Shown here in pieces: positions 31,817 to 39,267 of a DNA stretch of 59,736 bases. This stretch comes from JBCCOW01 sp038749105 (GTDB taxonomy: Bacteria > Planctomycetota > Phycisphaerae > Phycisphaerales > Phycisphaeraceae): positions 1 through 59,736 of the forward strand of contig JBCDIM010000017.1 in assembly GCA_038749105.1 (NCBI GenBank), written 5' to 3'. Positions within the stretch are counted from its first letter, which is position 1. The number at the start of each line of letters is the position of its first letter. Made by a program: the position numbers and the translations under genes. The notes under the pieces are model-generated. The model had not been told where the DNA came from and made no database searches. It saw only the letters and a list, made by a program, of their open reading frames with translations.

Positions 31817-33072
31817 AACTCAGCGTCATCATCGTCACTCGTAACCGCGTTGATCGCTTGCGGGCCACCCTCGATGGGCTGCTCGAGGCCATCGATCTGC
31901 CCCGTGGCTGGTGGGAAGTCATCGTCGTCGATAACGGGTCCCGCGATGGCACCGCCCAGGTCGCGGTCGATCACCCGCTCGGCATCCGCGTGATCCGCCG
32001 ACCCCGCAACGAGGGCGTCGCCGCCCGCAATCACGCCTTCGGTGTCGCAGAGGGCGACGCCTGGCTGCTGCTCGACGACGACTCCCTGCCCCTGCCCGGC
32101 ACCGTCGCCGCCAGCCTCGACCTGTTCGATCAACACCCCGATACCGCGGCCATCGGGGGGCGCGTCGAACTCCCCGATGGCACGCAGGAAGCCAGTGCAT
32201 TGCCCACGGTGATGATCCACTGCGGGGTGATGCTGCGTGCCCTGGCCGTCCGTGAGGTCGGCGGCCTGCCCTGGGACTTCCGGCGGCAAGCCGAGGAGTA
32301 CGACCTGGCGTTCCGGTTCTGGCGTGCTGGCTGGCGGGTGCAGCGCTACGAGGACCTGATCTACCTACACGACAAGACGCCCGGTCCACGGCGTGGCGTG
32401 CTACGGTGGGACGTTCGGAACAACCTTGTCGTGGCCGACCGCTACCTCCCGCCCAGGCTCGCCGCGGTCTACCGCGCCGACTGGCTGCAGCGCTACACGC
32501 TCTTGGCTCGACACCACCACGGCACGCTGGGCCGGTTTCAGGCCTGGCGCGGCCGGCTGGAAGGACGCCTCGCCGGTACCGGCTACGACGGCCGACTCGT
32601 CCTCGGGCGCGACGCCCTCGAAGCCGTCTTCGGATTCGACCGCACCGCTGAGGCCGTCACCGAATGGTCCGCCAAGCACCGGATCCGTCGTGTCGCCCTC
32701 GGCCGGCTCGCCAAGAACACCTTCGCCGCCCACCGCGCCTGCCAGCTCCTGGGCCTCGACCTCGTTGGCGTCCTCGACGGGCGTGATCCCTTTGTGGGCC
32801 AGACCTACCGGGGGCTCCCGATCGTTCGATCCGCTGCCGACCTCGGCCGCCCCCTCGACGGCGTCGTCCTCACCGAGCTCAACCCCGCCCAGATCACCGC
32901 TGCCCATACCGACCTCCACGATCGCACCGGGCTCCCCGTCCTCCAGCTCTGGCAGCCGCAGCTCTACCAGGATCAGCCGTTCACCCAACGGCGAACCCTC
33001 ACCCCGCACACGCCCGCCTTGCCCAAACGTACCGGCAGCCCGGCTAAGCCGAACGACCTCCGCGCGGCCTGA
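31813..33072 (+). CDS. Glycosyltransferase family 2 with C-terminal Rossmann-like domain
   Basis: The product has 419 residues. The GT-A domain (about 1-230) starts KLSVIIVTRNRVDRL, has EVIVVDNGSRDGT and the DXD motif AWLLLDDDSLPLPG, then GGLPWDFRRQAEEYDLAFR as the acceptor region. Residues about 285-385 form an additional alpha/beta domain: RVALGRLAKNTFAAHRACQL, LGLDLVGVLDGRDPF, RGLPIVRSAADL, LDGVVLTELNPAQI. This looks like the Rossmann/CoA-binding-like sensor domains seen beside sugar-modifying enzymes. The GTG start overlaps the stop of the previous gene by 4 bases. Substrate unknown. Confidence 0.82.
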   Translation: MKLSVIIVTRNRVDRLRATLDGLLEAIDLPRGWWEVIVVDNGSRDGTAQVAVDHPLGIRVIRRPRNEGVAARNHAFGVAEGDAWLLLDDDSLPLPGTVAASLDLFDQHPDTAAIGGRVELPDGTQEASALPTVMIHCGVMLRALAVREVGGLPWDFRRQAEEYDLAFRFWRAGWRVQRYEDLIYLHDKTPGPRRGVLRWDVRNNLVVADRYLPPRLAAVYRADWLQRYTLLARHHHGTLGRFQAWRGRLEGRLAGTGYDGRLVLGRDALEAVFGFDRTAEAVTEWSAKHRIRRVALGRLAKNTFAAHRACQLLGLDLVGVLDGRDPFVGQTYRGLPIVRSAADLGRPLDGVVLTELNPAQITAAHTDLHDRTGLPVLQLWQPQLYQDQPFTQRRTLTPHTPALPKRTGSPAKPNDLRAA

Positions 33073-33130
33073 TCTCGGCCTCGCATTCTACGGATGAGCC
33101 CGCGACATCGCCGATGTCCGATCTATCCGC

Positions 33131-34270
33131 ATGGCCCCAGCCCCCGCCATCCCGCTCCCCCAGTACGCCCAAACCGGCCGCGCTCCGACTGCCCCGGCCG
33201 CCCCGAGCGCTCCGAGCGTCTCAGTCCGGCCCGCTCCCTTCCGTACCCCGCCCGGCCAACGCCACCCCCACGTCGTCCTCGACCTCTACCGCGCCTGCAA
33301 CCAGACCTGCGTCTACTGCGTCTCCGGCTCCTCCCCCCAGCACGACTTCGGCCCCTTCACCGACCCCGAACACCGCGCCAACCTCAACCGCTTCTTCACG
33401 CTCCACGGCCCGTTCCAGATCCTCCTCACCGGCGGTGAACCTCTCCTCGCTCCCGGCCTCGGCCCGTTCCTCCAAGAGCTCACCGCCCTCGGGCACCGCG
33501 TCGCCATCCAGTCCAACCTCAAGTCCCGCGCCGGCGTCCAGACCGTCATCGACCACCTTCCGCCCGACGACTGCCCGTACATCCTCACCACGTTCCACTC
33601 CGTCGAGATCCGTCGCTGGCCCCGCTACCTCGGGCACGTCCAACGCCTGCGTGATGCCGGCTACCGCTTGGCCGTCAAGCTCGTTGTCGATGAACCGATG
33701 CTCGAACGTTTTGCCGAGTTCTTCGATGAGCTGGTGGAGCGTGAGATCGGGGCCGTGCTCGCCCCGCTGATGCTCTTCCCGCCCGGCGAGCCGCCCGAGG
33801 CGATGGAGTATTCAGCCGACGACTGGGCCCAACTCGCCCCCCGCATCACCATGAACAGCGCCTGGCTCGCCTTCGCCGGCGGCTTCCACTCCCGAGGCAC
33901 CGCCTGCCGTGCCGGCTCCGACCTGCTGTTCCCCCAGACCCACGCCGACGGCCAGATCGCCGGCTGCTGCCACGGCTTCCCCACCGCCCTCGGCAACCTC
34001 ACGACCGGGCACCTCACCCCCGAACGCCACGCCGTGCCCTGCGGCCTCGACCGCTGCACCTGTGACTACCACTACTACAGCGGTTTCATCCCAACGCTCG
34101 ACGACGCCGGACGCTGGGAACGCCTCATCCGCGGCGACAACACGACCGTCCCGTTCAGCGACTTCCTCAACTGGATCGACGCCGCCGGGGTCCGTCCCGT
34201 CTGCGACCTGCGGGGCAAGGTTGCCGCTGAACCCGCCACCCTGCCCGCCATCTACGGAGCCGCCGGATGA
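33131..34270 (+). CDS. Radical SAM protein with SPASM-like C-terminal cysteine cluster
   Basis: The product has 379 residues. After a Pro/Ala-rich N-terminus, LDLYRACNQTCVYCVSGS carries the CxxxCxxC motif for the [4Fe-4S] cluster that cleaves SAM; ILLTGGEPLLAPGLG is the GGEP motif of the TIM-barrel. The C-terminal part has a cysteine set (TACRAGSDLLFPQTHADGQ, IAGCCHGFPTALGNL, PCGLDRCTCDYHYY) like SPASM/Twitch auxiliary cluster domains. Such proteins in glycan operons can modify sugars or peptides, but the substrate is unknown. The gene overlaps the following methyltransferase gene by 4 bases, so they probably act together. Confidence 0.87.
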   Translation: MAPAPAIPLPQYAQTGRAPTAPAAPSAPSVSVRPAPFRTPPGQRHPHVVLDLYRACNQTCVYCVSGSSPQHDFGPFTDPEHRANLNRFFTLHGPFQILLTGGEPLLAPGLGPFLQELTALGHRVAIQSNLKSRAGVQTVIDHLPPDDCPYILTTFHSVEIRRWPRYLGHVQRLRDAGYRLAVKLVVDEPMLERFAEFFDELVEREIGAVLAPLMLFPPGEPPEAMEYSADDWAQLAPRITMNSAWLAFAGGFHSRGTACRAGSDLLFPQTHADGQIAGCCHGFPTALGNLTTGHLTPERHAVPCGLDRCTCDYHYYSGFIPTLDDAGRWERLIRGDNTTVPFSDFLNWIDAAGVRPVCDLRGKVAAEPATLPAIYGAAG

Positions 34271-35076
34271 CCGCCGCCTCCGCTTCGAAACACGCTCCGA
34301 CGCTGCCGGCCATCGCGCCGATCCCGGTTGAACGCCTCGATGACCTGCTCCAGACCAACACCTTCGACGCCACGGGCCTCCGCACCGACACCCCCTGGGA
34401 CGCCTGGTCGATGCAGCGCGACGACGCCCCGATCCTCGCCGCGATCGTCCAGGCCCTCGCCCCGAAACGCCACCTCGAGTTCGGCACCTGGGAAGGCTTC
34501 GGTGCCCGTCTCGTCCTCGAACACAGCCCCGCCACCGTCTGGTCCCTCAACCTCCCGCACGGCGAAACCACCGACACCGGCGACTGGCAGTACGCCGGCG
34601 TCTTCGATGACACCGCCGAGCTCCCGCCCGCGGCCGGCCCACCGCAGGACTTCCGCGAAGGCGGCGGACACGTCTACTACCAGACCGACGCCCACGGCTT
34701 CATCGGCCGGCTCGTCCACGACGCCCGCCTCGGCCACCGCTTCAACCAGGTCCTTTGCGACTCCCGTGACTGGGACACCGCTGCGTACCCCGCCGGCTTC
34801 TTCGACTGCGCCTTCATCGACGGCGGACACCACCCCAAGACGGTGATGAGCGACACCCGCAAGGCCCTGCCGCTGCTCCGGCCCGGCGGCGTCATCCTGT
34901 GGCACGACGCCTGCCCCGACCCCGATGTCCTCAGCCAAGGCGGCGCCCCCGCCGGCGTCATGACCGCCCTCCACGCCCTGAGCGATGAACTGCACACCGC
35001 CTGCTCCGAACTCCGCTGGATCGACCGCAGCCAGCTGGTCATCGGCATCTGCAACCACACGGAGGCCGCCGCGTGA
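34267..35076 (+). CDS. Class I SAM-dependent methyltransferase (Methyltransf_24-like)
   Basis: The product has 269 residues. KRHLEFGTWEGFGARLVLEH (about 67-86) is the SAM loop with Glu-Phe-Gly-Thr; FFDCAFIDGGHHPKTVMSDT (about 178-197) is the 'FIDGxHxYxxxxxD' signature of the Methyltransf_24 group, followed by PGGVILWHDACPDPD. These enzymes are frequent in polysaccharide clusters and often methylate sugars. The ATGA overlap with the radical SAM gene and the GTGA overlap with the next gene show tight coupling. Confidence 0.85.
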   Translation: MTAASASKHAPTLPAIAPIPVERLDDLLQTNTFDATGLRTDTPWDAWSMQRDDAPILAAIVQALAPKRHLEFGTWEGFGARLVLEHSPATVWSLNLPHGETTDTGDWQYAGVFDDTAELPPAAGPPQDFREGGGHVYYQTDAHGFIGRLVHDARLGHRFNQVLCDSRDWDTAAYPAGFFDCAFIDGGHHPKTVMSDTRKALPLLRPGGVILWHDACPDPDVLSQGGAPAGVMTALHALSDELHTACSELRWIDRSQLVIGICNHTEAAA

Positions 35077-36119
35077 TCGCACCCGCTTCCCCCACGCCCT
35101 ACCTCTCGGTCGTCGCGACCGCCCGAAACGACAACCACGGCGGCGACCTGCTCGGCCGGATGAACCTGTTCATCAACGGGCTCATGCAGCAGGCCGAACG
35201 CTTCCGCCTGCCCCTCGAACTGATCCTCGTCGAGTGGAACCCCCCGGAAGACAAGCCCGGGTTGCATGAGGCTCTCCAACTCCCAGAGCGCGGGCAGTAC
35301 GGCACGATCCGTTTCATCACTGTGCCCCACGACACGCACCGCCGGTTCGACCACAGCGACGCCTTGCCGCTGTTCCAGATGATCGGCAAGAACGTCGGCA
35401 TCCGCCGGGCCCGCGGCGAGTTCGTGCTCGCCACCAACATCGACCTGCTGTTCTCGCATCAGCTGATTCAATACATCGCACGCAAGAAACTCCGACATGA
35501 CCGGATGGTCCGTGTGGACCGCACCGATGTTGCCGAGGGAGTCCCGACCAACGGTTCGCTCGATGAGCAGCTCGCCTGGTGCGAGCAGAACATCATCCGG
35601 GTCAACGGCCGCGACGCGACGCTCGACCTGCGGACCAGCGACGAGCACCGCATCTACCACCCGATGGACCGCCGGGCTTGGCTGCTTGAGAAGCTCCAGG
35701 ACTGGGACCTTGTCCCGGTCGTCACCCGCAAACGCTTGCACCTCAACGGCTGCGGCGATTTCACGCTGCTGCACCGCGACCGCTGGGCACGGCTCCGCGG
35801 CTACCCCGAGTTCGAGATGTTCTCCATGCACCTCGATTCGGTGCTCTGCACCGCCGCCTACTTCAGCGGCTGCCGGGAGCAGGTCCTGCAGCCGCCCATG
35901 CGCTGCTACCACGTCGAGCACGCGGTCGGTTCCGGATGGTCCAAAGAGGGCGAAGCCAAGCTCAACGCCCGGCTCGAGAAAGCCGGCATCCCGCAGACCT
36001 CCAACCAACAGTTCGATTACACCGCCAAGGGCATGCGGCGGCGGCGCGAACCACGGATTTACAACGAAGAAACCTGGGGGTTAGTCAAAGACACTTTTGA
36101 GGAGGTCGTCCACGGATGA
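35073..36119 (+). CDS. Putative GT-A type glycosyltransferase
   Basis: The product has 348 residues. The N-terminus LSVVATARNDNHGGDLLGRM and ELILVEWNPPEDKPGL follow the GT-A pattern, and GIRRARGEFVLATNIDLLFS contains a D-containing motif in the position of DXD. KRLHLNGCGDFTLLHRDRWA and GYPEFEMFSMHLDSVLCTAA resemble the C-terminal acceptor region. The C-terminus is basic (GMRRRREPRI). It lacks the classic family 2 signature, so the class is tentative. It is coupled to the genes on both sides by 4-base overlaps. Confidence 0.65.
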   Translation: MIAPASPTPYLSVVATARNDNHGGDLLGRMNLFINGLMQQAERFRLPLELILVEWNPPEDKPGLHEALQLPERGQYGTIRFITVPHDTHRRFDHSDALPLFQMIGKNVGIRRARGEFVLATNIDLLFSHQLIQYIARKKLRHDRMVRVDRTDVAEGVPTNGSLDEQLAWCEQNIIRVNGRDATLDLRTSDEHRIYHPMDRRAWLLEKLQDWDLVPVVTRKRLHLNGCGDFTLLHRDRWARLRGYPEFEMFSMHLDSVLCTAAYFSGCREQVLQPPMRCYHVEHAVGSGWSKEGEAKLNARLEKAGIPQTSNQQFDYTAKGMRRRREPRIYNEETWGLVKDTFEEVVHG

Positions 36120-36952
36120 GCGTGTTTTCCCAGACCCCAATCGCCGTGGTGGCGGACTACTGGAACCGTCGGCCGTGCAATGTTCGGCACAGCCCTGAGC
36201 CCGTCGGCACGCGTGCCTACTTCGACCAGGTGCGTGACCGCAAGTACCGGGTTGAGCCGCACATCCCCGGCTTCGCCGACTTCCCGGCGTGGGCGGGCAA
36301 GCGGGTGCTCGAGGTCGGCTGCGGGATCGGGACCGACACGATGAGCTTCGCCCAGGCCGGTGCCGACGTGACCGCGGTGGACCTGTCCGAAGCGTCGATC
36401 GAGCTGGCCCAGAGGCGGGCTTCGGTCTATGGCATGACCAACCGGGTCCGTTTCGTACAAGGTGACGCCGAACGACTCGGCGAGCTGGTCGGCGATAGTG
36501 GGTTTGATCTCGTTTACAGCTTTGGCGTCGTCCATCACACCCCCAACCCGGGGGCAGTGCTCGAGCAGGCCCGCCGGGTGATTCGACCGGGCGGCACCCT
36601 GAAGGTCATGGTGTATCACCGTTATGCGACGAAGGTGCTGGGCATTCTTGCGAGCCGTGGATTCCGGGTCTGGGACATGGATCGGTTGATTGCCGAGCAG
36701 AGCGAAGCCCAGACGGGCTGCCCGGTGACCTATAGCTATACTTGTGAGAGCGCCCGTGATTTAATTGAATCAGTCGGCTTTATTCCGAAGTCAATCAAGA
36801 TTGATCATATCTTTCCTTACCGAGTTGGACCTTACAAAAAGTATCAGTATCGGTGGCGGATGCCTTGGCGGGTGACGCCCGCGTCGGTGTTCCGTGCGAT
36901 CGAGCAGCGGCTTGGTTGGCACGTCTTGGTCACCGCAAAGGCCCCGTCCTGA
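36116..36952 (+). CDS. Class I SAM-dependent methyltransferase (Methyltransf_11-like)
   Basis: The product has 278 residues. Motif I is KRVLEVGCGIGTDTMSFAQA (about 62-81), motif II ADVTAVDLSEASIELAQRR, motif IV DLVYSFGVVHHTPNPG, and post-motif ARRVIRPGGTLKVMVYHRY, as in ubiquinone/arsenite-type methyltransferases. Residues 170-260 are a lower-GC extension (VGPYKKYQYRWRMPW) that may recognise a glycan. ATGA overlap with the gene before it. The last 150 bases contain an AT-richer stretch (about 36740-36845) unlike most neighbours. Confidence 0.87.
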   Translation: MSVFSQTPIAVVADYWNRRPCNVRHSPEPVGTRAYFDQVRDRKYRVEPHIPGFADFPAWAGKRVLEVGCGIGTDTMSFAQAGADVTAVDLSEASIELAQRRASVYGMTNRVRFVQGDAERLGELVGDSGFDLVYSFGVVHHTPNPGAVLEQARRVIRPGGTLKVMVYHRYATKVLGILASRGFRVWDMDRLIAEQSEAQTGCPVTYSYTCESARDLIESVGFIPKSIKIDHIFPYRVGPYKKYQYRWRMPWRVTPASVFRAIEQRLGWHVLVTAKAPS

Positions 36953-36961
36953 GGAGCACTG

Positions 36962-37807
36962 GTGTCCGGCCCGATCACGCTATTTACGACGCTGAAGCCG
37001 GTCGTGGGGCATGACGCGGTGACGCAGCGGAATGCCTTGCAGAGCTGGCTTGCGCTGGGTGTAGATCGGGTTCGTGTGGTCGTGATGGGGCGGGGCGAAG
37101 GGGTGAGCGAACTCTGTGCAGACTTGGGTGTGGAGCGGGTGGACGATGTGCCGGTGAACGGGTACGGGACGCCGTTGTTGTCGGGGTTGTATGCCGCGGC
37201 GGAGCAGCGGACAGAGCGGGGGGGTGTGCTTTGTTACCTGAACGCGGATATTGCATTGCTGCCGGATTTTGTCACGGCGGTCGATCGCGTGGGATCGTCG
37301 AAAAAGCGGTACCTGATGGTGGGGCGACGCACGAACGTGCGGGTTCCGGGAGAGGCCCGAGAGGGTGCGTTGGGGGAGATGGCGCGGGGTTCCGGGAAGC
37401 TGGATGGGCCGACCGCGATCGATTATTTCGTGACGCCCAAGGGGTGCTGGGGCCGGCTGCCGGACTTTGCGATCGGGCGGACGGCGTGGGACAACTGGCT
37501 GATCTACCGCGCGCGGCGGTTGAAGATGCCGGTGGTGGACGCGACCGAGTGTGTGTTGGCGATCCATCAAGAGCACGATTACGAGCACACGCAGGCGGAG
37601 GACGGCCGGGGGCGGAAGTGGGTGTGGCAGGGGCCGGAGGCACGGCTGAACCTGACGATGGCGGGGGGCAAGAAGAACCTGTTCACGCTGTGGGACGCGA
37701 CGCACCGGCTGACGGCGAAGGGTGTGGAGTCGCGTGAGGGCGGGGCGGGATTGGGCGGTGGGGTGTGGTCGTACCGGCGTTCGGTGGCGCACCCGGCGGT
37801 GGCGTAG
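36962..37807 (+). CDS. Putative GT-A glycosyltransferase-like protein
   Basis: The product has 281 residues. GPITLFTTLKPVVGHDAVTQ begins the fold, and LCYLNADIALLPDFVTAVDR (about 89-108) has an Asn-Ala-Asp motif in the place of DXD; AIDYFVTPKGCWGRLPDF and FAIGRTAWDNWLIYRARRLK resemble the acceptor region of proteins related to glycosyltransferases. The GTG start has GAGGAG 7 bases upstream. Codon use returns to G-ending here, unlike the C-ending genes upstream. The substrate is unknown. Confidence 0.7.
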   Translation: MSGPITLFTTLKPVVGHDAVTQRNALQSWLALGVDRVRVVVMGRGEGVSELCADLGVERVDDVPVNGYGTPLLSGLYAAAEQRTERGGVLCYLNADIALLPDFVTAVDRVGSSKKRYLMVGRRTNVRVPGEAREGALGEMARGSGKLDGPTAIDYFVTPKGCWGRLPDFAIGRTAWDNWLIYRARRLKMPVVDATECVLAIHQEHDYEHTQAEDGRGRKWVWQGPEARLNLTMAGGKKNLFTLWDATHRLTAKGVESREGGAGLGGGVWSYRRSVAHPAVA

Positions 37808-37824
37808 AGAGATAGGACTTTTCA

Positions 37825-39222
37825 ATGATTGAGGATGCAAGGATGCACGAGATCGAGACACCGCAGCGGGTTTGTTTTGTCGGGCTGGGGAAGCTGGGGG
37901 CGGCGATCGCGGCGGCGACCGCGGTGGCGGGGGTGGAGGTCGTGTCGGTCGACCGGGATGCCGAGAAGGTCGCGGCGGTCAACGCGGGGCGGGCGGCGGT
38001 GGACGAGCCGGGGCTGGAGGCGTTGATGGGGAAGGTGGGTGGGGCGGGGGGTCGGCTGCGGGCGACGACGGAGATGGCGGAGGCGGTGTCTCAATCAGAC
38101 ATGACGTTCCTGATCGTTCCGACGCCGTCGGGTGAGGACGGCGGGTTTGTGCTGGACGCGGTGTTGTCGGCGATCCGTGAGGTGGGTGGGGCGCTTCGGA
38201 TGTCGCGTCGCCGGCATGTGGTGGTGGTGACCTCAACGGTGATGCCGGGGTCGACCGAGGGGCCGATCCGGGCGGCGTTGGAGGAGGCGAGCGGGCGGAC
38301 GGTGGGTGGGGAGGACGGGCTTGGGTTGTGCTATAGCCCGGAGTTCATCGCGTTGGGGTCGGTGATCCGGGATTACCTGACGCCGGACCTGGTGCTGATT
38401 GGCGAGAGCGACACGGCGGCGGGTGATGCGTTAGAGGCGTTCTCGAGGCGGGTGACCTTGAATGCGCCGCCGGTGCGGCGGATGAACCTGGTCAACGCGG
38501 AGCTGACGAAGCTGACGCTGAACACGTTCGTAACGACGAAGCTGACGTTTGCGAACACGGTGGCGGCGGTGTGTGAGGGGTTGCCGGGGGCGGACGTGGA
38601 CGTGGTGACGGGGGCGATCGGGCTGGACTCGCGGGTGGGGGGCAAGTGCCTGAAGGGGGCGACGGGGTACGGGGGGCCGTGCTTCCCGCGGGACAACCGG
38701 GCGTTGGCGGCATTGGGGCGGTCGGTGGGGGCGGATGTGCGGCTGCCGGGGGCGGTGGACGCGGTGAATGCCGGGGTGGTGGATCGATTGGTGGGGCTGG
38801 TGGAGGGGGTGTCGGGTGGGGATGTTTCGGTGTTGGTGCTGGGGCTGTCGTACAAGCCGGGGACGTCGGTGGTGGAGCAGAGCCAGGGGTTGATGCTGGC
38901 CGAGCGGCTGGCGTCGGGGGGGCGTCGGGTGGTGGTACATGACCCCATGGCGATGGATGCGGCACGGGGGCTCCTGGGCGGAGCGGTGGACTATGCGGCG
39001 GACTGGCGTGAGGCGGCGGGCGAGGTGTCGGCGTCGGGTGGGGCGGTGGTGTTGGCGACGCCTTGGCCGGAGTACGGGGACGTGGGGTCGGCGATGCGCG
39101 GCGGGGTGTTGGTGGACGCGTGGCGGGGGGTGGACGTGACGCGGTTGGCGGAAGGTGTGGGGTATGTCGCGGTGGGGCGCGGTGGGGTTTTGGGGCCGTC
39201 ACGGAAAGCGGAGGCGGCGTGA
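37825..39222 (+). CDS. UDP-glucose/GDP-mannose dehydrogenase family protein
   Basis: The product has 465 residues. It oxidises a nucleotide sugar at C6 to a uronic acid using NAD. Seen: an N-terminal NAD site QRVCFVGLGKLGAAIAAAT, TFLIVPTPS, the middle helix with LVNAELTKLTLNTFVTTKLT, the catalytic Cys in GYGGPCFPRDNRALAA, and the C-terminal LVLGLSYKPGTSVVEQSQG. UDP-glucose, UDP-GlcNAc or GDP-mannose cannot be told apart from sequence alone. The ATG at 37825 has AGGA 8 bases upstream. It supplies an acidic sugar for the glycan genes before it. Confidence 0.9.
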   Translation: MIEDARMHEIETPQRVCFVGLGKLGAAIAAATAVAGVEVVSVDRDAEKVAAVNAGRAAVDEPGLEALMGKVGGAGGRLRATTEMAEAVSQSDMTFLIVPTPSGEDGGFVLDAVLSAIREVGGALRMSRRRHVVVVTSTVMPGSTEGPIRAALEEASGRTVGGEDGLGLCYSPEFIALGSVIRDYLTPDLVLIGESDTAAGDALEAFSRRVTLNAPPVRRMNLVNAELTKLTLNTFVTTKLTFANTVAAVCEGLPGADVDVVTGAIGLDSRVGGKCLKGATGYGGPCFPRDNRALAALGRSVGADVRLPGAVDAVNAGVVDRLVGLVEGVSGGDVSVLVLGLSYKPGTSVVEQSQGLMLAERLASGGRRVVVHDPMAMDAARGLLGGAVDYAADWREAAGEVSASGGAVVLATPWPEYGDVGSAMRGGVLVDAWRGVDVTRLAEGVGYVAVGRGGVLGPSRKAEAA

Positions 39223-39267
39223 AAGGGAACCGTTCCGCGCTAGTGTGATGGCCTGGGGGGCGTGGAT

